A stretch of 16,033 nucleotides of DNA from an uncultured Clostridia bacterium (GTDB taxonomy: Bacteria; Bacillota; Clostridia; Christensenellales; DTU072): positions 1 to 16,033 of the forward strand of contig CAKRAY010000021.1 in the NCBI GenBank assembly GCA_934296355.1. The letters are read 5' to 3'. The translations under genes were made by a program, and so were the position numbers. Positions 7,770-14,186 of this stretch are shown here, piece by piece (position 1 is the first letter of the stretch; each line of letters starts with the position of its first letter). Under the pieces are notes generated by a model. It worked only from the letters and a program-made list of their open reading frames with translations. It ran no database searches and was not told the DNA's origin.

Positions 7770-9071
7770 ATGAAAGTAGGATTTATTTCGTTAGGTTGCG
7801 ACAAAAACAGAGTCGACACCGAAAGAATGATTTTCAACCTAAGCGAAGCGGGAGCGACGATCGTCGACGACGCGTCCGAAGCGGACGTGATGATAGTCAA
7901 CACTTGCGCGTTTATCGAGTCGGCAAAAAAAGAAGCGATAGAGAATATTCTCGATATGGCGGACTTGAAGAAAACGAGCCTGAAAAAACTCGTCGTTACC
8001 GGGTGTTTTGCGACGCGTTACGGCGAACAAGTAAGCGGCGAACTGCCCGAAGTGGACGCGTTCGTCAATATAAAGGACGAAAAAGAGATAGTAAACGTCG
8101 TGTTCGGACTTTTTAATCAAACTACCGATTACTGTTATCGCGAGGGAAGAATCGTCACCACGCCGGCGCATTACGCGTACTTACGCATAGCGGACGGGTG
8201 TAACAACCGTTGTTCGTACTGCGCTATACCCGCTATACGCGGCAAATACGTATCGGAACCGTTAGAAAAACTCGTAGCCGAAGCGCAAAGACTGCGCGCG
8301 GAAGGCGTGCGGGAACTCATTCTCGTAGCGCAAGACGTGACCTCTTACGGCAAAGACGTTTACGGCAAGCCGTCGCTGAAAAAACTGCTCGAAGAACTGG
8401 TAAAAATCGATTTTTGGAAAATAAGATTGCTTTACACCTATCCCGAACTAATCGACGACGAATTGCTGGACTTTATCGAAAAAACTCCCCGTATGGCGAA
8501 ATATCTCGACATACCTATGCAACACATAAACAGCGAAATACTTAAAAAAATGGCGCGTCGCGGCACTTCGGAATCCGTCCGCGCGTTAGTGAAAAAGATA
8601 CGTTCGTTAAACGCTTACATAGCGGTAAGAAGCACGTTTATAGTGGGTTTTCCGGGAGAAACGGACGAACAAAACGCCGAACTCGTCGATTTTGTCAAAG
8701 ATAATTTCGACTACGCGGGCTTTTTCGAGTACTCCCCCGAAGAAGGCACGAGAGCGTATGAGTTCGACGGCAGAGTGAAAAAGTCTATTATGAAAAAACG
8801 CCGTTTGGCTTGTGAAAAGGCGCAAGCGAGCGCGACGATAAATCGCCACGAAAGACTTGTGGGAGAAACGGTAGAAGTTATTTACGAAGGTATAGACTAT
8901 CGTAAAGGCAAGTTTTACGGCAGGACGGAATATCAAGCGCCCGACATCGATGTCAACGTGTATTTTACCGCCGATTTTCCGCTCGAAATAGGTTGCGTTT
9001 ATAACGTAAAAATAAATAAAAGCGGCTTTTATCCCGAAGGAACGGCGATTGATGAAGCGTTAAAGGAGTGA
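7770..9071 (+). CDS. rimO: Ribosomal protein S12 methylthiotransferase RimO
   Basis: A 433-aa radical SAM methylthiotransferase that modifies the conserved Asp of ribosomal protein S12. The N-terminal UPF0004 domain carries SLGCDKNRVDTE (C10), NTCAF (C46) and TGCFA (C79), which bind one 4Fe-4S cluster. CNNRCSYC (C144, C148, C151) binds the SAM cluster. A TRAM domain ends the protein, with GRTEYQAPDID typical of RimO rather than MiaB. The start is set by AAAGGAA at 7758-7764, just before the ATG at 7770. An in-frame TTG at 7731 would add 13 residues with no ribosome site and is less likely. It sits 87 nt after ftsK with no clear promoter between, and its stop overlaps the ribosome site of the next gene. 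Confidence 0.96.
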   Translation: MKVGFISLGCDKNRVDTERMIFNLSEAGATIVDDASEADVMIVNTCAFIESAKKEAIENILDMADLKKTSLKKLVVTGCFATRYGEQVSGELPEVDAFVNIKDEKEIVNVVFGLFNQTTDYCYREGRIVTTPAHYAYLRIADGCNNRCSYCAIPAIRGKYVSEPLEKLVAEAQRLRAEGVRELILVAQDVTSYGKDVYGKPSLKKLLEELVKIDFWKIRLLYTYPELIDDELLDFIEKTPRMAKYLDIPMQHINSEILKKMARRGTSESVRALVKKIRSLNAYIAVRSTFIVGFPGETDEQNAELVDFVKDNFDYAGFFEYSPEEGTRAYEFDGRVKKSIMKKRRLACEKAQASATINRHERLVGETVEVIYEGIDYRKGKFYGRTEYQAPDIDVNVYFTADFPLEIGCVYNVKINKSGFYPEGTAIDEALKE

Positions 9072-9073
9072 AA

Positions 9074-9745
9074 ATGAACAGAATAATCAAATATTTCGGC
9101 AAACGCGGCGAATTGGAAAAAAGACTTTATTCGGTCACGCAAAATCCCGAAAAGTACCTTATAGTCAGTTCTCACCTCGATAATCTCGTGGAGTTCGTGG
9201 ACGTAAGCGACGAAGAGTTTTTCACGTTTTGCGACGCCCTCGGCGACGAGGTTTATACCGAAGGCAACGAGAAACTGGAAAAAGTTCTCGTCGATTTTCT
9301 TTTGGAAAACGGACTTACGCTGTCGGTCGCGGAAAGTTGCACGGGCGGAATGATTTCTTCCAAAATCGTGGACGTTCCCGGCGCGAGCAGAGTTTTTTAC
9401 GAGGGTGTGGTCACCTACTCCAACGGCGCGAAAATCGAGCGTTTGTCCGTACCCGAAGAAACGCTGCGTACTTACGGCGCGGTGAGCGAAGAAACCGCGA
9501 AAGACATGGCGTACGGCTTGCTTAACGAGAACGTGGACATAGCGGTGTCCACTACCGGAATAGCGGGTCCCGACGGCGGCACGGACGAAAAACCCGTGGG
9601 TTTAGTGTATATAGGCATCGCCTACAAGAACGCCGACGTGCTGGCGTATAAGTGTAATTTCAGCGGAAAACGCAACGAAATACGCAGTTCGGCAACCAAC
9701 GCCGCGCTTTATTTATGTTACAACTATTTACAAAAAAATCTATAA
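9074..9745 (+). CDS. CinA C-terminal-domain protein (nicotinamide-nucleotide amidase, PncC-type)
   Basis: A 223-aa protein. From about residue 70 it is a standard CinA C-terminal domain: AESCTGGMISS, DVPGASRVF, GVVTYSN, YGAVSEETA and STTGIAGPDGGT. This domain deamidates NMN to NaMN in pyridine-nucleotide salvage. The usual N-terminal MoCF/COG1058 domain of full CinA (about 410 aa) is absent. The first ~65 residues, ending in GDEVYTEGNEKLE, resemble the short linker domain that normally lies between the two CinA domains, so this looks like CinA minus its first domain. The start chosen is the ATG at 9074, because AAGGAG (9063-9068) is correctly spaced for it. The GTG at 9068 lies inside that ribosome site. 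It lies 36 nt upstream of recA, the usual cinA-recA arrangement. Confidence 0.88.
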   Translation: MNRIIKYFGKRGELEKRLYSVTQNPEKYLIVSSHLDNLVEFVDVSDEEFFTFCDALGDEVYTEGNEKLEKVLVDFLLENGLTLSVAESCTGGMISSKIVDVPGASRVFYEGVVTYSNGAKIERLSVPEETLRTYGAVSEETAKDMAYGLLNENVDIAVSTTGIAGPDGGTDEKPVGLVYIGIAYKNADVLAYKCNFSGKRNEIRSSATNAALYLCYNYLQKNL

Positions 9746-9746
9746 A
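9718..9746 (+). promoter_or_regulatory. Weak candidate recA-proximal promoter
   Basis: TATAAA (9741-9746) is preceded after 17 nt by TTACAA (9718-9723), a poor -35. It overlaps the end of the pncC-like gene. No GAAC-N4-GTTC LexA-type box is visible nearby. Confidence 0.25.
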
Positions 9747-9781
9747 AAACACAAAAAACACTCAATGAGGAGAAAGAATAT

Positions 9782-10792
9782 ATGAAACTCGAAGAAAAGC
9801 AAAAAGCGGTAAATAATGCGATAGCGCAAATAGAGAAAGAATGCGGAAAAGGCGCGATAATGAAACTCGACGGTTCGACCAAAGTCGACGCGGACATTAT
9901 CCCCACGGGCTGTCTTGCCCTCGACGTCGCTACCGGCGTAGGCGGCGTGCCGAGAGGAAGAATAATCGAAGTATACGGACCCGAAAGCAGCGGTAAAACC
10001 ACCCTCACTCTTCACATGATTGCCGAAGCGCAAAAACTCGGCGGCATAGCGGCGTTTATCGACGCGGAACACGCTTTGGACCCCGTTTACGCGCAAAACC
10101 TCGGCGTGAACCTAACCAATCTTTACGTCGCGCAACCCGACGACGGCGAACAAGCGCTCGACATTGCGGAAGAACTTATCAACAGTAACGCCATCGACAT
10201 TATCGTTATCGACAGCGTAGCCGCGCTTGTACCGAGAGCGGAAATCGAGGGCGATATGGGCGATTCTCACGTAGGTTTGCACGCCAGACTTATGAGCCAG
10301 GCGATGAGAAAACTCACGGGTATAGTAAAGAAATCGAACACTTGCGTAGTGTTCATCAACCAGTTAAGAGAAAAAGTCGGCGTTATGTTCGGCAATCCCG
10401 AAACGACCACGGGCGGAAACTCTTTGAAGTTCTACGCGAGTATGCGTTTCGACGTCAGAAAGGGCGAAGCGATAAAGAACGGCACCGAAGTTTTGGGTAA
10501 CAGAACCAAGTTCAAAATCGTCAAGAACAAACTCGCCGCGCCGTTCAAAACTTGCGAATGCGATATGTACTTTGGTAAAGGTTTATCGAGAGAAAGCAGT
10601 ATTTTAGACCTTGCGGTAAGCAATAATCTTATTCAAAAAACGGGCAGTTGGTTCAGTTATAACGAAGAGAAAATCGGTCAAGGTCGCGACAGAGCGATGG
10701 ACTATCTTAAATCGCACCAAGAACTCGCCGACGAGTTGGAAAACAAAATAAGAGAATTATACGGTATTAAAGGCGGAGAAAAAGACGAATGA
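9782..10792 (+). CDS. recA: Recombinase RecA
   Basis: A 336-aa DNA-dependent ATPase that forms the presynaptic filament for homologous recombination and stimulates LexA-type autocleavage. Walker A GPESSGKT is at residues 66-73, the standard position. Walker B is IIVIDSV. Loop L1 contains [17 protein letters not shown], and loop L2 is [21 protein letters not shown]. The C-terminus is short and mildly charged (IKGGEKDE). The start has AGGAGA at 9768-9773, 8 nt upstream. The stop codon overlaps the start of the next gene (ATGA), so the cyclophilin-like genes downstream are translationally coupled to recA. Confidence 0.99.
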   Translation: MKLEEKQKAVNNAIAQIEKECGKGAIMKLDGSTKVDADIIPTGCLALDVATGVGGVPRGRIIEVYGPESSGKTTLTLHMIAEAQKLGGIAAFIDAEHALDPVYAQNLGVNLTNLYVAQPDDGEQALDIAEELINSNAIDIIVIDSVAALVPRAEIEGDMGDSHVGLHARLMSQAMRKLTGIVKKSNTCVVFINQLREKVGVMFGNPETTTGGNSLKFYASMRFDVRKGEAIKNGTEVLGNRTKFKIVKNKLAAPFKTCECDMYFGKGLSRESSILDLAVSNNLIQKTGSWFSYNEEKIGQGRDRAMDYLKSHQELADELENKIRELYGIKGGEKDE

Positions 10793-11499
10793 AAACTAAA
10801 CTCGCTCGGAAAAGATTTATCTTAATAGTAAGCGCGCTTACGTTAGTTATCGTTCTCGCGGTCGTTTTCGGCGTGTTGACGGGAACGGGCGTTTTTACCG
10901 AAAACGGCTCTCTATATAGAAGAACGTACGGAAAAAAAGACTTTTATAAGTACTATCTCGAGGGTAATAACGTTCCCGGAACGTACGCCGTGATGACTTT
11001 CGACGTCGGCGTGGAAACTTTCGATATAGAGATTTATCTTAACGAAAAAACCTCGCCCATTACCGTGGCGAACTTCGTAAAATACGCCGAAAGCGGTTTT
11101 TACGACGGTACGATTATTCATAGGGTGGTAAAAAACGCGGGGACTTTTCAAGGCGGCACGTACGTGGCGAAGAACGACGTGAAACCCAATTCGGAAGCGC
11201 CTATCGTGGGCGAGTTCAAGTCGAACCCCTTGCACGATTACAGTTATAACGATATGACGCATGCAAAGGGAGTAATCTCTATGGCGAGAACGAGCGCGGT
11301 TAACAGCGCGACCTCGGGCTTCTTCATTTGCTGTAAAGACTATCCCGCGTGGGACGGCGACTACGCCGCGTTCGGCTTCATCACCAACGACGAAGACATA
11401 GAAAAAATATGCAAAGTATTCGACGAAACCATTACCGATTCCAAAGACTTTCCCGTAAGCGCGATAACGCTTAAATCGGTAAAAATCATCAAGAAATGA
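10789..11499 (+). CDS. Membrane-anchored cyclophilin-type peptidyl-prolyl isomerase (first of pair)
   Basis: A 236-aa protein. Residues ~9-31 form one hydrophobic segment after a basic N-terminus (signal anchor, no lipobox Cys), so the rest is predicted to face outside. The cyclophilin fold covers about 66-236: [17 protein letters not shown], the IIHRV motif with catalytic R112, Q121 in [21 protein letters not shown] and [10 protein letters not shown]. The Arg and first Gln of the active site are kept. The Phe of the usual FxxQ motif and the Gln of SQFF are changed (G118 and SGFF), so activity may be reduced. It probably assists folding of exported proteins. The start overlaps the recA stop by 4 nt, and its own stop overlaps the next gene by 4 nt. 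Confidence 0.85.
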   Translation: MKTKLARKRFILIVSALTLVIVLAVVFGVLTGTGVFTENGSLYRRTYGKKDFYKYYLEGNNVPGTYAVMTFDVGVETFDIEIYLNEKTSPITVANFVKYAESGFYDGTIIHRVVKNAGTFQGGTYVAKNDVKPNSEAPIVGEFKSNPLHDYSYNDMTHAKGVISMARTSAVNSATSGFFICCKDYPAWDGDYAAFGFITNDEDIEKICKVFDETITDSKDFPVSAITLKSVKIIKK

Positions 11500-12296
11500 A
11501 AAAGAACTATTCTGCCGAAGACCGATTGAAGATGTCGGTCGCAAAACAACGCAATCATGGCGTTAAGGGTTCCGAAAACGGAAGTATAGGAACACGAACC
11601 GTCGCTATAACGATAACGATTTCCGTGATAATCATTCTTGCGGCGTTGTTTACTACGCTATATTTTACGGGAGTTTTCGATAGGTTCGGCATAGACAAAA
11701 ATCACGGCGGTTCTTCGGGCGTCAAAGAGGAAGAAGGCTTCAAAGATTATCGGTTCAACGCGGCGAGTCTGCCGGTGGGCGACTACGCCAAGTTCACGTT
11801 TTATTCGGGCGGAACGGAGTACTCGTTCGAAGTATATTTATTCTCGGAATATGCGCCCAACACGGTAGAGAACTTCAAAAGTCACGTTCTCCTCGCCTAT
11901 TATACGGATACCGAACTTTTGGCGGACGAAGGCGGCGGAGGCATACTGAGAGGGGGCGCGTATTGTCGGTATCCCGACGGAAAACTCGCGCGCAAAGTAC
12001 CGCTTAAAGCCACGTCGGCAATAGACGGGGAGTTCTTATACAATAATTATCAAGGCAATATATTGAGCCACACAGAGGGCGTGCTTAGTATGTATCACGG
12101 AAAAAACAACAACGACGCCACGACCGAGTTTTTCTTCTGCTCGCAAGACCAGACTTCGCTTAACGGCAAGTACGCCGCGTTCGGAAAAATAACCACGCCT
12201 AAGGGCGTTTCCACGTTAAAAAAACTCAATTCTCTCCTCGCCTCGGGCGAAACCGTGACGTTGAAAAAAATAACGCTTTCCAAGAAAACGAATTAA
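11496..12296 (+). CDS. Membrane-anchored cyclophilin-like protein with degenerate active site (second of pair)
   Basis: A 266-aa protein with a basic ~34-residue N-terminal tail, one membrane segment (~35-57), a Gly/Ser/Glu linker and a cyclophilin-like domain (~95-266): FEVYLFSEYAPNTVENF, HTEGVLSMYHG, TTEFFF and NGKYAAFGKI. It aligns without gaps to the first protein over the catalytic segment. There A143 replaces the catalytic Arg, R152 replaces the Gln, and a GGGG run fills the loop. SQFF has become TEFF. It is probably not an active isomerase but may bind proline-containing ligands. It starts at an ATGA overlap with the preceding gene, so the two should be made together, perhaps as a complex or after a tandem duplication. 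Confidence 0.78.
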   Translation: MKKNYSAEDRLKMSVAKQRNHGVKGSENGSIGTRTVAITITISVIIILAALFTTLYFTGVFDRFGIDKNHGGSSGVKEEEGFKDYRFNAASLPVGDYAKFTFYSGGTEYSFEVYLFSEYAPNTVENFKSHVLLAYYTDTELLADEGGGGILRGGAYCRYPDGKLARKVPLKATSAIDGEFLYNNYQGNILSHTEGVLSMYHGKNNNDATTEFFFCSQDQTSLNGKYAAFGKITTPKGVSTLKKLNSLLASGETVTLKKITLSKKTN

Positions 12297-12313
12297 AATC
12301 TTTTACGCAAAAA

Positions 12314-12329
12314 CGCTAATATATTAGCG
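12314..12329. promoter_or_regulatory. hipBA operator 1 (upstream of -35)
   Basis: CGCTAATATATTAGCG is a perfect 16-bp palindrome ending 4 bp before the -35 box. Bases 12315-12332 are identical over 18 bp to 12355-12372, placing the two palindromes 40 bp apart centre to centre, about four helical turns. It is probably bound by HipB. Confidence 0.8.
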
Positions 12330-12333
12330 ATAA

Positions 12334-12362
12334 TTGACAAATAATAAAGAAAGTGCTAATAT
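12334..12362 (+). promoter_or_regulatory. hipBA promoter
   Basis: TTGACA (12334-12339) is followed by a 17-nt spacer and TAATAT (12357-12362). Only 9 nt separate the -10 box from the hipB ATG, so the predicted start site falls at or within about 3 nt of the start codon. Confidence 0.85.
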
Positions 12363-12369
12363 ATTAGCG
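12354..12369. promoter_or_regulatory. hipBA operator 2 (over -10)
   Basis: The core GCTAATATATTAGC (12355-12368) is a perfect 14-bp palindrome that contains the -10 hexamer. Binding here would block polymerase directly, consistent with autoregulation by the antitoxin. Confidence 0.82.
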
Positions 12370-12371
12370 AT

Positions 12372-12662
12372 ATGAAAAACTTTTTCGATATAGGTAATTT
12401 TGTAAATACGCTTACCGCGCAAGCGGTGACCGCGGCGTTGACCGAGCGAGTAAAGTTGCGAAGGAAAGAAGCGAAACTGACGCAAAAAGCCTTGGCGGAA
12501 AAATCGGGCGTGTCGCTCGCTTCGTTAAGGCGGTTCGAATCTACGGGAGAAATCTCCCTTACTTCGTTAGTGAAGATAGCGGATACGCTTAATTGTTTAA
12601 GCGATTTTAACGAACTGTTTTCGCATAGGATAATTTCCGACTTAAAGGACTATAAAGTATGA
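12372..12662 (+). CDS. hipB: HipB-type antitoxin, XRE-family HTH repressor
   Basis: A 96-aa protein. Residues ~30-75 form a Cro/CI-type helix-turn-helix: LRRKEAKLTQKALAEKSGVS, then LASLRRFESTGEISLTSLVKIADTLN. HipB antitoxins bind their toxin and repress their own operon. The two identical palindromes around the promoter fit this role. The ATG lies directly after operator 2 with no room for a Shine-Dalgarno sequence, so translation is probably leaderless. The stop overlaps the hipA start by 4 nt (ATGA). The ~25-residue N-terminal extension before the HTH may add to dimerisation. Confidence 0.9.
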   Translation: MKNFFDIGNFVNTLTAQAVTAALTERVKLRRKEAKLTQKALAEKSGVSLASLRRFESTGEISLTSLVKIADTLNCLSDFNELFSHRIISDLKDYKV

Positions 12663-13771
12663 TTACGGACGTGAAAAAAGTTTGCGTTACCTATAACGGG
12701 CGAATCGTCGGATATCTCGCCCTGTTAGACACGCAGAAAATCGGTTTTCAGTACGCCGACGAGTGGATAAAGGACGGTTTTTCCGTGTCGCCTTTATCGT
12801 TGCCGCTAAGCAAAGAAGTTTACGTAAGCGACAAAGATTATTTTCAAGGGTTATACGGAGTTTTTTGGGACTCTTTGCCCGACGGTTGGGGCGCGCTTTT
12901 ATTAAACCGTTGTTTACAAAGACAAGGAATAAATCCCGACCGCGTTTCCGTGCTTACGAAACTTTCGTTGATTAACAAGAACGGTTTGGGAGGATTGACT
13001 TACGAACCTGCGAGAGCGTTGTTTACCGAAAAAGAGGAGTACGATTTCGACAAATTGGCTTGCGAAGCGGAAAAATTATTGAGCGAAAAGGGCGTATGCG
13101 AGGACTTCGACGATTTATATAAAGCGGGCGGCGCGAGCGGCGGCGCAAGACCTAAGGCGCACGTAAAAATCGACGGAGAAGACTGGATAGTAAAATTCGG
13201 ATGCCGTATAGACCCCGAGGACGTAGGAATAAAAGAGTTTATCGCCAACGAAACCGCAAAAAAATGCGGCGTTAACGTTAACGAATACAAACTATTTCCG
13301 TCGAAACGTTGTAGCGGCTATTTCGGAGTAAAGCGTTTTGACCGGGAGGGAGAAAAGCGTATTCATATGATATCTCTATCCGCGCTACTGGAAACCACGC
13401 ACAGAATACCCAATCTCGATTACGCGCATTTGTTCCAAGTGATAAGGGCGATAAGCGTTCGCCCCGTCGAGGATACTTACGAAGCGTTTAGAAGAATGTG
13501 TTTTAACGTTTTTTATGAAAACAAAGACGACCACGGCAAAAATTTTGCCTTTTTGTACGACGAAAAAGCGGGCGGTTACGTTTTGTCGCCGGCATATGAT
13601 ATCACGAGCGTTCCCGATAGGTTCGAACACGAAATGACCGTCAACGGTAGCGGTAACCCTAAAAAAGTCGATATTTTGGCTTTGGCAAAAAAATTCGGGC
13701 TGTCAATCGCGAAATGCAAGGAAATAATCGAACTTACCGAAGATACGATTTCTGATTCTAAACCGGAATAG
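12659..13771 (+). CDS. hipA: HipA-family Ser/Thr kinase toxin
   Basis: A 370-aa kinase-fold toxin. The N-terminal subdomain (~8-50) is VTYNGRIVGYLA..SPLSLPL, followed by LYGVFWDSLPDGWG (65-78). A Gly-rich phosphate-binding loop, GGASGGARPKA (157-167), comes next, with the ATP Lys in WIVKF. The catalytic loop is NKDDHGKN (288-295), with D290 as the expected base, and the metal-binding Asp is in PAYDITS (D314). All key kinase residues are present, so it looks active. E. coli HipA phosphorylates glutamyl-tRNA synthetase; the target here is unknown. It is shorter than E. coli HipA (440 aa) but ends cleanly, so I read it as complete. It is coupled to hipB and followed at once by a palindromic repeat with a T-run. 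Confidence 0.92.
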   Translation: MITDVKKVCVTYNGRIVGYLALLDTQKIGFQYADEWIKDGFSVSPLSLPLSKEVYVSDKDYFQGLYGVFWDSLPDGWGALLLNRCLQRQGINPDRVSVLTKLSLINKNGLGGLTYEPARALFTEKEEYDFDKLACEAEKLLSEKGVCEDFDDLYKAGGASGGARPKAHVKIDGEDWIVKFGCRIDPEDVGIKEFIANETAKKCGVNVNEYKLFPSKRCSGYFGVKRFDREGEKRIHMISLSALLETTHRIPNLDYAHLFQVIRAISVRPVEDTYEAFRRMCFNVFYENKDDHGKNFAFLYDEKAGGYVLSPAYDITSVPDRFEHEMTVNGSGNPKKVDILALAKKFGLSIAKCKEIIELTEDTISDSKPE

Positions 13772-13794
13772 CAACGCTCGCGCGTTGCATCGCA
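13771..13794. repeat. Stop-adjacent palindromic repeat, copy 1
   Basis: GCAACGC-TCGC-GCGTTGC plus ATCGCA, beginning on the last base of the hipA stop codon. It matches copy 2 (15909-15932) at 21 of 24 positions. Two of the three differences are the paired stem positions 7 and 12 (C-G here, T-A there), so the 7-bp stem is preserved. Confidence 0.75.
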
Positions 13795-13801
13795 GTTTTT
13801 T
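13771..13801 (+). terminator. Probable terminator of hipBA
   Basis: The 7-bp GC-rich hairpin (13771-13788) is followed after 7 nt by six T (13796-13801). The gap between stem and T-run is longer than ideal. The 13802-13873 stretch after it is A/T-rich with no other assignable signal. Confidence 0.5.
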
Positions 13802-13873
13802 GTAAAAAAAATCAATGCGTTCGTGTTATTTGGATTTTTTTTAAGGAAAAACTAAGAAACCGCCGCGTTTTTG

Positions 13874-13902
13874 TTGACACGAGTATTATATTGTGCTATA
13901 AA
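13874..13902 (+). promoter_or_regulatory. Promoter of the lysine riboswitch-transporter unit
   Basis: TTGACA (13874-13879), a 17-nt spacer and TATAAA (13897-13902). Transcription would begin around 13909, just ahead of the aptamer. Confidence 0.9.
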
Positions 13903-13916
13903 ATACACAAAAAAAA

Positions 13917-14082
13917 CGATAGAGGCGCAATCGAGAAAAGTAAACCGCCGAAAACGACTGTCGGGTCGGGCGGAAGAAAGGCGAGGTTGCCGAAGCGAAA
14001 CGTTTACCGAATTTTAGGCTTTTCGCTGGCTCGTAACGGAACACGTTACGGACTGTCACGAGTAATCGTGGAGCGCTACCGT
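13917..14082 (+). promoter_or_regulatory. Lysine riboswitch (L-box) aptamer
   Basis: Conserved lysine-aptamer blocks are present in order: GATAGAGGCGC (13918-13928), AAAGTAA, GAAGAAAGGCGAGG, TTGCCGAAGCG, GCTGGCTCG, GGACTGTCA (14050-14058) and GTGGAGCGCTACC (14068-14080). Stems fit the five-helix fold: GCAATC with GGTTGC (P2), CCGCC with GGCGG (P3), AGCGAAA with TTTCGCT (P4) and CGTAACG with CGTTACG (P5). P1 closes between the GATAG and CTACC ends. It is followed 30 nt later by an intrinsic terminator, so lysine binding should stop transcription early and switch the transporter off. I could not identify the antiterminator pairing with certainty. Confidence 0.95.
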
Positions 14083-14111
14083 ACCGCAACGAATGAGCAT
14101 TTTTATCATTG

Positions 14112-14150
14112 ACGCAGTAACGAGGTTCTTCACGTTTCTGCGTTTTTTTT
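14112..14150 (+). terminator. Riboswitch expression-platform terminator
   Basis: ACGCAG (14112-14117) and CTGCGT (14138-14143) pair. AACG (14119-14122) and CGTT (14133-14136) extend the stem past a T-T mismatch. A run of eight T (14143-14150) follows, 36 nt ahead of the transporter start. Confidence 0.88.
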
Positions 14151-14186
14151 CGGGAAAAAATAATTTTTACAAAGGGATGATAAAAA

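Noticed and set aside
10912..11544. 210-aa minus-strand ORF opposite the first cyclophilin gene
   Set aside because: It is antisense to a gene with conserved motifs, and no promoter or ribosome site was seen.
12297..13771. hipBA as part of a prophage or transposon
   Set aside because: No integrase, transposase, attachment repeat or terminal inverted repeats flank it. It may have been acquired, but no mobile element is visible.
13891..14112. 73-aa + strand ORF upstream of the transporter
   Set aside because: It lies almost entirely within the lysine aptamer, whose structure explains the sequence. No ribosome site precedes it.
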